Both the position numbers and the translations under genes were made by a program. A stretch of 64,000 nucleotides of DNA from Fasciola hepatica (taxonomy: Eukaryota > Platyhelminthes > Trematoda > Plagiorchiida > Fasciolidae): assembly GCA_948099385.1 (NCBI GenBank), contig CANUEZ040000028.1:1550001-1614000 (forward strand), written 5' to 3'. Positions 12,431-24,169 of this stretch are shown piece after piece; position 1 is the stretch's first letter; the number at the start of each line of letters is the position of its first letter. Below the pieces are notes generated by a model that worked only from the letters and a program-made list of their open reading frames with translations, searched no databases and was not told the DNA's origin.

Positions 12431-13480
12431 TACGTATTAATGTCAGCCTGTGACTCTCTGGCGTCCATTCCAGCACCTAAGGTGCCGTGCGTAACGCCCA
12501 CATTTTGCGTAGCAGCAACCCGTGACATATACAGTCAAAGGCCTTTTTGAAGTTCAAATTTCAGACCTTGCATAGTTCAACCCTGTCTAGCTTGATCGTT
12601 AACTCGTCCGGGTAAAAACGCGGCTTGGGCGAGCGCGGTTCATTTTTCGACAACCCCTTGTTGTCTGCTTGAGACCATCTTGTTTTCCTCCGGCTGACTG
12701 GCCACCAGTTCCTCCGGTATTTCTAGGGGCTTAAGTAGCTGGCTGACCGGTTGAGACACTTGCCTCTTCCCTGAACCCTTCTTATACTTGGCTGGGCAAC
12801 CTGGCCGTCTGCCAATTCTCACGTGGTCGGGCATTATCCAGCGACCTAAAGTACAGTCAAGCAAAAGAGGCCGTCATCACTCGGGAAAAGATGCGTAGAA
12901 CCGCATCAAGAGTGCCCTCGGGACCGGCCGCCATGCTCTCGTTAGGGCCCCCAAGGCTTTCTCCGCGTCATCGGAAGAAACGAGAAGTGACGGCATTATC
13001 CCGAGAACACTTCTTTACAATTTTTTTCCTTTTTTTCTTCCTTTTCTTCTTGTTCAAAATTTACTCCATCTGTAGAACATCAGCAGGCCTCCGTTTCCCC
13101 AGCTTGCATCATTCTCGTTCATAATGCGTCCTTGACACTGCGCTAACGGTTTTTCGATATTTCCACCGCCCAGCCCGGATTCGAAACCGGTTTGAAACTG
13201 CCGGAACGGGACTTCAGTACACAGGCTGATCAGGTCTGCACAACAGAGTTATCTTTAGAATTACACTATCCAACGCCTCTAGTTAACTAAACTCTTCATT
13301 CCTCACACCCCAGTTAGAATGAAGCAACGTGTCCAATGGACCTCATGCTGACTCTGTTGCGTTGTGTTCAGGACTTTGGTCATAATATCAGCGATTCATT
13401 TAGGGGAGAACCGAAGCATGCCGGATATATGATCAAATGTTACAAGCCAAAATATAGACGGATAATCATGGAGAATGTAT
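12431..13480. other. No gene recognised
   Basis: A minus-strand frame at 12640-12864 encodes a basic, Pro/Gln-containing peptide of 74 residues with no family match I can name. A T-rich block lies at 13018-13056. Confidence 0.35.
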
Positions 13481-13486
13481 GAAACC

Positions 13487-15468
13487 TTATGCCGAACGTA
13501 AACAGATAGATTGAGGAGAGATAAATGTAGGAAAATATATGATAAATATATGCCTACCAAGGGGTAAGGGAGGGGGTTTAAACGGACCCGTTGATGGACT
13601 CAAGGGATTCCCGGCAAAGTTGAAGGTCAAGTCTAAAGGGTGGAATCTGGATGATATAAGGCGGTGTAGCTGGAAGGACCAAGAGGGATTTTTAGGGCGA
13701 AGCAAGGAATATATGGCGGTGATAGATCGATGATAGGTGTAGCCGCGAGGGATGAAAAGTTGCAAATGACGAGACCTGACATGAGAGCTAGGCTTGGGTA
13801 CGGGTGGGGCTGGTGCGTTGTAGCATGAGTCGTGAGAAAGGAGGACAAGGAAGGATGTAAAGCAGCGGTGGGCAGTGGGTTATAAAAATGCGATCAATAA
13901 GCTGTATGGGCATAGGTCGGCAGCAGCAGAGTGGAAGGTTGCATTCAGTACGGGAGACGTGGGTAGGAAAGCAAATATTGACGGGCATGGGCGGGGTAAG
14001 TGAATAAGGCGGTCGTGACATCACGGAGTGGGGACTATGGCGGGAAGAAATGATAGGAGAATGGACTAGGTAAGCAGGTGTGCATACAGTGGCAGGACGA
14101 CGACAATGGGAAGCGATAAGATTGATGACTAGAAAAAAGTTGGCCATACCGTGTTAGAACGAGGGTATTGGGTGCGTACACTCAACAACCACCTCTGTCG
14201 AATACAGCACAGCGAGCAGAGTTGGGGCATGCGATCCGCAACCGGCTCTGGTAGGTGGGGCTAATTGCGTGCTGGGCACCCAACCAGAAAAACACCTCGT
14301 TAGGCGAACACAGGAGGGGTGATCCGCCAGCCTAATTACCCTCGTACATCGTTGCAGACGGCCTGCACTCCTGATGCGCGCCGACCAAAGCGGGGGTCTG
14401 ACCGCGACCCGCACCGCTGGGACCGGCATGGGTGAGCATGGATGAATATACCGGGACAGATTAACCACAATATAGGTACATGGTCCAAGATCGATTAACC
14501 AGGTTGTGACAGACCTTGAACTGCGAAGTCAACGGGAGTAGCAACTGGCAGGCGGTCACATAACAATATTATCCGGATGCAGCTGCCAAGGAACTAATCG
14601 GTGCGGTGCCCGAAGCGGCTGACCGTCAGTGAGGGTCACTAGAAAGGGAGATGGAATAGAAAAACGTAGTCTGGATATGCTCTAGCTAGGGATCAAGGGT
14701 TACCGGACGAAAAATAGTAAAAAAGGCTAAACAAGGTCTCGTCGATGCAGTGGGTTCCCGTAACAATTTGGGAGATAGTTGAAAGTGCAAATGGCCACAG
14801 CCTTTTGAACTAATATGGTTATAGTTAGCGGGAATCCGTGATATGCTCAGATCATCGGTGCAAGGTAGGAACAGTCGGGCGTACTCAGGGTGGGTATACG
14901 GACGAGAGTGGTTCAGGTGTATGGTTGTCACACTGAAAATAACAGATAAATTCGCTGCGGAAAACTGCTTGCAGTGCGCATTGTCCATGGTCCTTCGGAG
15001 AAGAAAAGGGTTAGATACTGGAAATTTGCATTGGATTATGGAGCAGTGGTAAGACGTTTGTATGTTTAGGTCTCCTTTCGGTGTCAGGTCGGTGGAGACA
15101 CACTCGCTGGCTATCAGTACAGCATTAAATACGGTTAGGCGGACAAGAATTGCACGCTTATGAGAGTACAATGAAGAGGCACTGGGTATACTGAGGGAAT
15201 GCTCATCGTAGGTTTTGGAATAGGTTGGCGGGGAGAATCGGGACCTCAGATAGAGATCACATTGAGGCACAGAGAGGGAAAAGGCACGGTGACCAAAGGG
15301 GTTAGGACTGGGGGCGGCGAAAGATATATGGCAAGTGTGGACTTGCTTACATAATAGCCCAATGAGAAACACTAGGTTGATCCTCACGCGGCTAAGCCAC
15401 AGAGGCTCATCATTTAGGAACTCACTTAGCTGGGCCAAAGGTAAGGCTTCTGTCGTGCCCAGGATCAT
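13487..15468 (-). other. C/T-rich minus-strand reading frames, unassigned
   Basis: Overlapping long frames include one of 260 codons at 14686-15468. They are rich in Ser, Pro, His and Cys because the top strand is G/A-rich. I see no endonuclease, RT or zinc-finger motif. The tract resembles 1392-3828 and 41200-43450 in composition. A decayed retroelement first ORF or 5' region is possible but unproven. Confidence 0.25.
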
Positions 15469-15479
15469 TTTGCCTAAGG

Positions 15480-16890
15480 CATGCTGAACAATTCCAAGGG
15501 ATACAACTGGAGAATACCGCCAGCATGTGCAGGTAATCGGGTTCTATCCCAGGCGTTGTGGTGACCTCAATCGTGCTGGGTAAATGACTTTTTTCCTGGA
15601 CCCCGTTTTGGATTATTTTCTCCAACTTCCTTTCCAAAGCTTGGTTCCGACCTCAATACTTTTTAGATTGCATAGGTTTATGTGAACCGACTCTTACAAG
15701 GTCTCAGTCGACCTTGCTCATGAATCATTTTTACTTTCCGCCCTTTTCCTACTGTACGCGCACTCGGTTTGCATTCTGCATCTCCGTAGCTTTCCTTTGC
15801 TTTTCGTGTATTTCTCGTATTGTCACCGTTTCTTTCTTCAGCATCTGTCCCCCCACTCAAGCCTTCTGTGTTCTTTCTATAAAGGGGATCTTGGTAATAG
15901 TTATCTGTAGGACCGGCTAGAAGACTAGTCCATAAACCGCAATCCAACTTCTTCGATATCGGTAAGCTGCTGCTTCAAGTCCGCATTTTGTTGCACCATA
16001 TACTTTTTCCACGTTACGTCCTAGCAACGCAAACATAACTGAGGATAAGACGAAAACCAGCACAGGCCTCAAGCTGCCAGCTCTTACCTTCAAACCTGAG
16101 ACCTTTATATTTTCCATCCCGAGGTTCGACTCGCAGCCTTTGTGTTGTAATTTGCGGCACCCAGGATCCTCGGCCAAAGCCAAAGGTCATTCCATACCCC
16201 ACGGGCAGTCCCTGGCCATTCTATCTCCCCAGTCAGGAATTATTTCTAAAATCTCTTCAAAATTAACCATAACATCGGCTTGAAGAGACCATTCTCATGC
16301 ATACCCTGCCCCTCTGAGACGAACGCTTGGGCCGTCCACTTGTGAGACACCTCATCGGAGGCACAAAACGCAGCTCCAAAAAGCTCACCCCCGGTCCCTG
16401 GCGGGGGTTGCTGTTGGGGATTTGGAGAGACTTAGGGTACTGTGTTTGTATTCCTAGCCCTTCCACCACCGTACAACCGTAACTGCTTTTCCCGAGGATT
16501 CGCCCTTATGACGAGCAGCCTCCGTGTCTGGCAAGATTGCCGCCCGGGTCTACCGTGAAAGGGTTACCCTTACCACTACGATATCGTGCAATCTTCACAG
16601 TGTTAACCTTGAAGAATCGCCGGAGAGGCATCAGCACCCTAAATTAACCAACCAGAAACCGTCTATTAGAGAGGGAATGAAATTCCCCACCCTTCAAAAA
16701 GGCCTCGTAAGAAAAAGCGCGGACGAGTGCCCTCCACTGCCCACATCCGCCGTGCATCAGCCTCACCTGGGCTTATCAAACCTGAAAATCCTACCAGCGG
16801 CTTTCATTGATTCCACGGCGTTTTTGGACCAACCGCCCACAGACACAGGCAGCAATGTACATAAGCCGCTATAGGGCCACTTTTGGTGAG
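15480..16890. other. No gene recognised
   Basis: Frames at 15678-15947 and 15917-16183 (minus) and 16524-16874 (plus) show no motif. The last lies just upstream of the gypsy protease and could be remnant gag, but I see no zinc knuckle in it. Confidence 0.3.
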
Positions 16891-16934
16891 CAAAAGCGGC
16901 CGTACTCGCCGGCAATCAATCTCATGTTGGTCAT

Positions 16935-17285
16935 GTGCTTCACGTGCATGGTTCGTTCACTAAAGCTAGATTTCTAGTTGGTACTGAGGCCCAAGTTTCT
17001 GCCCATCCGGTTCGTGAGTACAAGCCATGCGCTTTCCCGCTTCGGCCGTCTGCTGCGAGTGATAACTCAGTTCTAGCCTACGGCATGAGACAGCTTGCAG
17101 TCAACCTGGGGCCACGACGACGGTATCTGTGGTCACTCATTCTTGCTGACACTCCCACAGGCACACTGGGAATCGATTTCCTGCGGTGCCATGAATTACT
17201 TTTTGGGTCGCATGGGCTCCAACTTGTCAACCCTTCGTTGGACAATAAATTGAGGGGTCGCGCAGCTCAAACAAACGCATACTGA
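16935..17285 (+). pseudogene. Gypsy aspartic protease fragment
   Basis: The 116-codon frame reads RFLVGTEAQVS where a retropepsin has a D-T/S-G-A catalytic loop, so the catalytic Asp is replaced by Gly and the Gly by Glu. It then shows GTLGIDFLRCHELL, matching the conserved ILG-x-DFL segment near the end of the gypsy protease. It would release the polyprotein domains; this copy should be inactive. It lies directly upstream of the RT fragment in the order expected. Confidence 0.8.
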
Positions 17286-17496
17286 GCCACAGACTTGTTT
17301 TCTAACATTCCTCACAATTTTTAGTCTTTGTTTGTAAAATTCTCCATTTTTCACCCAACCATTTGAGTAGATAGTGATAGTGGCCGATCGTGTGGCACAC
17401 AACATTGCCACCAACGGGCCTCTAGTCAAGGTACGACCACTCCGACCGGCACTGGACAAACTGGTTTTCGTCGAAGGCCATTCTGGCACTAATTTC

Positions 17497-18117
17497 TAAA
17501 GGTATCATCCACAGTACACGATCCTTATCTCTACATATGGTTCTTAGAAAAGACAGCATTGGCTGGCCACCTTGTGGCGAGTATCAAGCACCAAACTCGG
17601 TTACCCATTATGACAGCTGAGCGATGCCCCACTTACACAATATGAAGACTTCACTTCACTTCGCAGTTGCATTTTCTGCGATCGAGATGGTTGGAGTTTA
17701 TTACCTGATCCCAGTCGCCGCTGAGGATTTCGAATAAACTGCTGTCACCAATGCTCTTGGTTTCTTGAGTCCCTAGGTATGGCTTTTGGTTTGCAAAATG
17801 CTGCTCAGATATTCCAGGGGCTCATCGATAGCGTTAAACGAGACTTGGAATTTGTTCACGTTTATGTCGATGATTTGCCAACTGCGTCATCCAGTGTAGA
17901 TGAACATATCCAACACTTGAAGTTACTATTTCAACATTTGTCTAAACATGGAATAGTAGTCTATCCCGATAAATGTGAACTTCGAAAACCGGAACTCGTG
18001 TTTCTCGGCCACAAGTTCACTCGAGATGGTGTTAAGCTCTGCGAGAATAAGGTGTGCACTATTCTAGATTACGCCATACCGTCCTCGGGCAAGGAGCCTA
18101 AGGCCGTTTGCGGTTAG
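17497..18117 (+). pseudogene. Gypsy reverse transcriptase fragment
   Basis: From 17779 an open stretch reads MAFGLQNAAQIFQGLID, then VHVYVDDLPTASSS and VFLGHKFTRDGV. These are the gypsy RT motifs around the catalytic YxDD box, here YVDD, so the active-site Asp pair is kept. Upstream pieces in other frames match the fingers domain (a WRPCGDYRALN-type block near 17565 and an AYHQIPV-type block near 17700). The enzyme would copy element RNA to DNA, but frameshifts before 17779 break it. Confidence 0.9.
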
Positions 18118-18284
18118 TTGACTTTTGTCGTCGTTTTATACCCCATGCTGCTGAGTGCTTGCAGCGTTATTGACCTGCTTTATGGAAATCCACGTAAGTT
18201 GTCACTTGCGGAAGCCGCACGAGTAGCGTTCTCGGAAAATGAAGCGACGTTGGCTCAGACTAAGCCTCTGATGCAAGCATCTCC

Positions 18285-18690
18285 GTCGGCCACTCTAAGC
18301 ATGGCGATGGGGGCATTTAATTTTGCCATCTGAGCGGTCCTGCAACAGTTAGATTATGGGGTTTGGCAACCATTAGAGTTTTTGTCTCGAAGTCTCAGTC
18401 CCACGGAAACGAAATATATAGCTGTCGGTCGTGAACTGCTGTTTGCATATAACGCCGTCAAACGCTTACACAGTGCAGTCGAGGGTCGATATTTCATCCT
18501 TTAAACCGACCATAAGACTTTGAAGTAAGCATTGCATGCTCAGTCTAATTGTTGCTCTCTATGAGAGGTCAGATGTTTAGACCATATTCTTCACTTCACG
18601 ACTGATGTACGACTTGTGAAAGGCGATTGAAACAGCGTTGAAAATGCGTTGTCGCATTTTCCACCTAATGCCATTAAATCTCCGGCTTTG
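18285..18690 (+). pseudogene. Gypsy RNase H fragment
   Basis: A block around 18295-18400 reads MAMGAF, then after a TGA stop AVLQQLDYGVWQPLEFLSR, then SPTETKY and GRELLFAYNAVKR. A TDHKTLK block (about 18509) and a NALSHF end (about 18640-18660) complete the usual gypsy RNase H order. Several stops interrupt it. It sits directly after RT, as in Ty3/gypsy. Confidence 0.85.
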
Positions 18691-18774
18691 GACATTCCAA
18701 CAATGACTGCAACACGGGCACAGGATACACCATGTATGAAAGCTGCTCAGTCATCGTCGCGACAGTGTCAGCCA

Positions 18775-19180
18775 TACCTCTGGCTACCTGTGCTGGGACT
18801 GTACTCTGCAACATGTCTACTGGCCTGCCTCGACCAGTCGCACCCCTACATATCGGTGCCTTGTGTTCGACACCCCACATGAAATTTCCCATCCGGGCAT
18901 AGCAGCCAGTCTCCGACCGGTAGGTGCACGTTACTTCTGATGGTCCGTAAATAAAGATGTTCGCACGTGGGTAAAACGGAGTTTACAGTGTCAACTATCT
19001 GAAGCACCTGAGCAAGTACTTTCGCCTACCGGTACTTATGCCACGCCTGACGCTCACCTCGATCATATCCACGTTGAAATTGTAGGTCTGTCGACCCCAC
19101 CACACGGGTATACCTATTTATTACCGCGCATCGATAGATTTGCGAAGTGACCCGAGGATACTCCCATTTCTGCCGTCCTT
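18775..19180 (+). pseudogene. Gypsy integrase N-terminal and core fragment
   Basis: A LPRPVAPLHIG block (about 18812) is followed in another frame by a SHPGI box (about 18889) and a tryptophan/cysteine-containing segment typical of the HHCC zinc domain. HLDHIHVEIVG then marks the first catalytic Asp region (about 19053-19085), with GYTYLL and RIDRF after it. The second half of the core is not traceable; 19299-19586 has an open frame but no integrase motif. Confidence 0.7.
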
Positions 19181-19599
19181 GAATGAAAACACCGTCTCAC
19201 GTTCGGTCCATCGGCGCACGTCCATAGGCCCGTCCGCTAATGAGGCTCCCGTCTCAAACTCTTGTCGGAAGATTGTACTCTAGACTAGGGCAAACACGAT
19301 GCTATTTATTGCACTTTGTAATAATAACTCTCGTGGTCATAGTCTCGACACGGTTAAGCATGCATCATTAGTTACCACGGTATACTTCTCACGTCCATTG
19401 CGATTGCTGCTCCACATTTCCGTGTCCTTTCTTCTCATGGCACCTCGCCACATGGCGTGCTTCGCCGGTCCCAAGAAATCCGGAGAATTTTGGCATCAAC
19501 GTTTGCACCCTGTTTCGGCCCCAATGCTATCGTCCCTTGCAACCAGAGAGCCTGCCGATTTGGCCTCCGGATATCATATTGAATAAAAGCTGCCCAAAG

Positions 19600-21240
19600 C
19601 TGGACGTAATTGATGTGGCATACCTGGATGACAACTCACTCAACCGAGGTCACTGGTGGCGACTCTGGTCTACCTTCGACCATCGTTCCGAGGTTTCTGC
19701 ATGCCACTGATTCTGCCCATTAGCATTCCAGAGCGTAGCCACGTTCGAGTGTTTGCACGCAATCACGCGCACGAATATCGTTTGTAAGCCTTCAGTTCCC
19801 TAACATCTTTCGAGAGCGAAGAGGTAAAATGGAGTGAACCAACGGCCTGTAAGGCCAGAATGTTTAACGGCGAGATTCCGAAGGGGTCGAGCGCAATGAG
19901 AGGGAACAGCATACCCGATGGACTGAGGGAGAGATTTCATGGGCGGTGATGGAAGAAATAGCCATAAAAAGGCCGGTAGTTGGGCAGCGAATTTAGTACA
20001 TTTTTCTAGATGTTTCCCGTAATCTCAGCAAGGTTATGGAATCATGACAGAATATCAGTGGCAGATGTCTTACATGGAGTTTGCGGAGGCGAATATCGTA
20101 CAGAAGAGATAATGGAGCAGAGGGCAGGCAAGTGAATAGATGACCATTTTGATAGGCGGGTCACACTAAAGCCGTGAAGAGACAAATACGGGACCATTGG
20201 GACTGGTGAGAAAAATGGCAAAGGGACTTCGGATTTGAAATAAAATAAAATAGATGGTGGGGATGGCAGTAGAAGTTGGTGGCTGCATACTGGTGGGGTC
20301 AGTTATATTGCGAATGATGGACACCTCCGAAAGTATAAGGAGACCACCAAATTGTTGACGAATGGAAGGTCCAAGAAGACAGGTAACGTAGAGCGAGTTG
20401 TTTGCTTATACTAGATTGGTCCAGTAACCTCGGTCTAAAATGGAGGATGAACAAATATGGGGTGCACATAGCTACAGCCACTATAAAGGTGGACAGTCCA
20501 CAGAACAGATGATAGATTGGACGTCAGATAAGTGCTCAGCAGTTAAAGGGCACTGCATTGGGTTCACTACGCAATGACGGCAGACAAATAAAGCCGCATG
20601 CAAAGTCCAGCCACCGGAACGTTCGAGCCAGGCGTAGCAATCAATTTCGACACAATTCAAAACAAAGTCGATTCCAAATAGCTACTTTACTATATACCAC
20701 AAATTAATTAATTTCACAATAATCAAACCTCAGTAATGTTCCTTCTGGGCCCTTTTGCTCCAAATTGGACAAAAAGTCAACAACTGCAGCTGGGTTACAG
20801 CAAAAGGTTGAATAAAGAAGATGAGGTTACCAAATAGAGTCACAACGAAGTTCAAGCTGAGCGACTCACGCTCGAGGCAACGGTAGGAGTCCGGTCTGTG
20901 ACAAAGATTTAGAGAAATAAAACAAACAATCGGAATTCCGGCAAAGATAGTTCATAAGAATGATAAATGTCTTTGTAACATGGATGCTAAAGCATGGAAC
21001 GCGGTTTCCTGAACTCCTTTACACCGGCCACCAAAATCCGACCCGGATTTCTCTCGTACACCGCTAGGTGTGGTCGGCCTCGTGCATCGGCTCGCCCTAC
21101 GGCTCCCCAATACCTAAAACCGATCACCATCAATAGCAGCTCCCAGTCGGACAAGTGGATCAACTAACAGCGGTCCCTCCCGGTTCGGCGGATCCGAAGA
21201 CCCGCCACCCACTTGAGGACAGTTGGCCTCTGAACTTACA
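19600..21240. other. No gene recognised
   Basis: The interval 19880-20490 is another purine-rich top-strand tract with C/T-rich minus frames. I see no motif and no clear LTR of the neighbouring gypsy or BEL elements. Confidence 0.35.
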
Positions 21241-21257
21241 CCGCCAGTGTCAGGTTA

Positions 21258-22900
21258 ACTTTCAATAAGGCAAATCTCTCCAATGTCACGGAGCACTAAT
21301 CCTTCATTAGTTCGCACTATTGCCGTTCGCACCAAGCCATCGTCCGAGATTGAGATGCTTTCGATAACTTCGATCGGCCACCGGCCACGCGGCAAAGCCT
21401 CCGAAACTAGTAGCACTACATCACACGATCTGAAGTTGCTTTCTCGAGTTATCCATTTCTGCCGCCATCGTAATAGCGGAATATATTCCCTGGTCCATCA
21501 CTTCCAAAACACAGATGTTAGGTAGTTTGCCTGCCTCCACTGACGAATCATCCTATCGCGCAACGAATTCGTCGGAATATCTCGTGGGTTCGCCCTCAGG
21601 ATAAGAAGGCCGTCGGGCGTGAGTACTTGCAGATCACGACAGTCAAAGGTCAAAGGCACCAGCGGTCGTCCGTTTACTATCCGCTCACTTTCCGTAAGGA
21701 ATTTCAACAATATTTCGTCAGTCATCGGCTGCTCGTCACAAACTGAAAGAAGTACTCTTCTAACCGAGTGCACCATGATCTCCCATATTCTCCCACGGTG
21801 ACCAGCATGTGGGGGATTGAAGTGCCACTACACGCCCCGTTGCAACAATCTATCAGCAATCTTATCACTAAACCAGTTTCCCATTAGGTTCTTTTAGTCC
21901 CTCTGAGCCCCGAGAAAGTTTTTACTATTATCAATAAAAATCTCGGACGGTGCCCCTCTCCTCGACATGAAACACAGTAGTGTCATCATGAATTAAACCG
22001 TGCTTAGAGAATGAGAAACTTTGATAAATACCGCAAGCACCTGGAGGCAAGTGAAGATGCATCCACATCGTTTCTCCACGCTGTGCCCATGTTTAACTGC
22101 AAATGGGCCAAAATAATCTATTCCGACGTACTTGAACGGAAACCAACCTTGTTGGACTCTAATGGCTGGTGGAGGAGCCACCATCTGTTTGCCTACAACC
22201 GCCAAATGCCTCTGGCATTTCCAACATTCTCCAAGTACTTGCTTGACAGCAGCTCTCCACGTAGAATCCAAAATATTTTGCGAAGTTTCGCGAGTAACTG
22301 AGATGGTCCTGCAAGTCCTTCCATCGCGTGATACCATCGAATTATCGAGTCTGTAATCGGGTGAGTCTTGGGTAGTGTCGCCGGATGTTGAACACCCCGA
22401 AGCTGACTGGAGCAGTTTAGTCTTCCGCCAACACAAATAATTCCATTTAATAAGATTGGATCGAGTTTTAATAGAGTCCTTTTCATCGGCGATTCGTTAG
22501 TTCATAGGTTATTGTTCCTGTCTCGTATCCATTTTAACTCTTCGCCACAGACCTTAGCTTGTACAATCAGAATAGCACTTTCCTCCGCTTTAGTTATGTC
22601 GTGTAGCTTCAACGGTCCAGTTCTCAATCCTAGATCTGTGCGCCCGCCTCTCTTGACTGCAACGTACATTTTAAAACGGGTTAACCACGCTCCCGACTCC
22701 AGCAGATGAAACCAACTGGAGCACCTAGCTAGAAGTGTATGCGTCCAAGTATCCTGCAACATTGTGAGAACTGTACTTGAAGGCTGCTTCAACTCAACGT
22801 TTGGTGGTGCTGCGGACACCGTAGGACTGGTCGGCCATGAAATTTCATCGTTCATCAAGAATTTAGGACCTCCGAACCAGCAGCTGATATAACTCTGTGA
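21258..22900 (-). mobile_element. Degenerate BEL/Pao fragment (RNase H-IN linker and integrase)
   Basis: On the minus strand, 22858 to 22502 encodes the linker between RNase H and integrase, with WLTRFKMYVAV matching the same place in the intact copy at 26105-32805. The segment 22486-21993 holds the integrase zinc domain (YHAMEGLAGPSQ, then CWKCQRHLA) and the first core strand (GIDYFGPF). The segment 21776-21498 holds the core end (MVHSVRRVLLSV, then ESERIVNGRPLVPL). The C-terminal DNA-binding part runs on to a stop near 21258. Frameshifts and stops break it. It has diverged strongly from the other two BEL copies, so it is a separate lineage. No LTR was seen. Confidence 0.85.
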
Positions 22901-22909
22901 TGCTGCGCC

Positions 22910-24090
22910 CCCAAAAAATGAAGTAGGCTAGTGGAAACCTGGGTGAGTGGCAAATATTTTTCGGCCGTGAGACACTTACTGGAGAGTTTCCAGGGTTGAC
23001 TTTAGAAGGGTTAGTTTACGTATTATTTTGGCGTGCAAAACAATTACTTGTGATGGTCCACAAGGAAGATTATTATTGTAGTTGACTTCACACGGTTAAG
23101 CTTTGGGAAGCTGGTGTGGACTACGAAATTTCACATCACCGAGCAGGTCGGAGATGAGGTATAGCGCTGGAGAGGGTTTATAATGACAGACGTATGTCGG
23201 TTTTCACGTAGAGAGCTTATTCGGCACGCCATCACCCCCACCCCCTCAGGGTCAGGCAGAAGTACTGAGGGCCCAGCTGGTACGCTTATTTCAGGTCATC
23301 CCATAAGCAGGGTCGGGTCTTGGCTGTGCAGGAGAATTCGCCCGTTATTCAAGGGGCGTTGAGTGTGAATCCGATACCTTTGGCGTTCTTCTCCGAGGGG
23401 CGCCAGGGCATGGTCGACCCATGGAGCGCACTTCCCATTTCTTCTTCGCCAGCCATTCTTTACACGTGACCCATGGGGTCCGCGGTTGCTAAGTTTGGCT
23501 GTCTTTTCCCCGTAGAACAAGACGAACGCGGGCTAGTTGCCTTCTGCTCATCGGCGAAGTCGTAGCTTTTATCTATGGAAGGGAAGGAATGTGGAAAAAA
23601 GGAACACGGAACTATCCCAACACTCGGGAACCTATAGTTGACCGCTCGCCTTAGATGAGGCCGTAGTCCAAAGACTTTCAGTTTATATGCCAGATATCCG
23701 CTGTCAGTACAACCAGTAGTGATACTCTGAGACGACCCGCAGGTGACTCAGTATAAAAGGTCTTATAGTGGCCAATCACAGGAGGAAGTTGTGGTATTTG
23801 GTGGATGGTGATCTGTTTCCTGTTGGGGCCAAAGCTTCAGTTTATACCGTATTCCGATCTGGGTTTTAAAGCACAAGTCTAAATAGTGCAGGCTTTAGGG
23901 TGATTTTCCCATGTTACTGCAGATATCCGGATCTGAATAGGAGCCGAGATTGGGGGACAGTATATTAAACAGTACATTGTCTGTGAAGAGTGGTTAAGGA
24001 TTATCGCTAGAGATACTAAATGGGATATCGTAGGTTAGGCTGCAATGTGACCCGGTTATACTTGAGTGAGGAGATCAAAAAGTGGAATTT
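22910..24090. other. Mostly unassigned; contains dispersed repeat at 23420-23520
   Basis: The 100-bp block at 23420-23520 is related to 4385-4505, and both encode the same minus-strand peptide pattern. The rest shows no motif. Part may be the 3' untranslated end of the CR1-like element whose RT ends near 24260. Confidence 0.35.
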
Positions 24091-24169
24091 TACTTGGTTG
24101 GCGGCTGGGACAAGAAAGACGGTGTCCGTTTTGGAAATAGGATTGAAAAACGGGTGGACTATGTGATCT

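Larger units (their letters stand above)
16900..19300 (+). mobile_element. Degenerate Ty3/gypsy LTR retrotransposon (CsRn1-like), internal part
   Basis: Retroviral-type domains follow one another in the order PR-RT-RNase H-IN, which is the Ty3/gypsy order. Each domain is broken by stops and frameshifts. No LTR pair was found at either end. The RT sequence is most like that of CsRn1-type elements known from trematodes (from memory; not searched). Confidence 0.85.
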
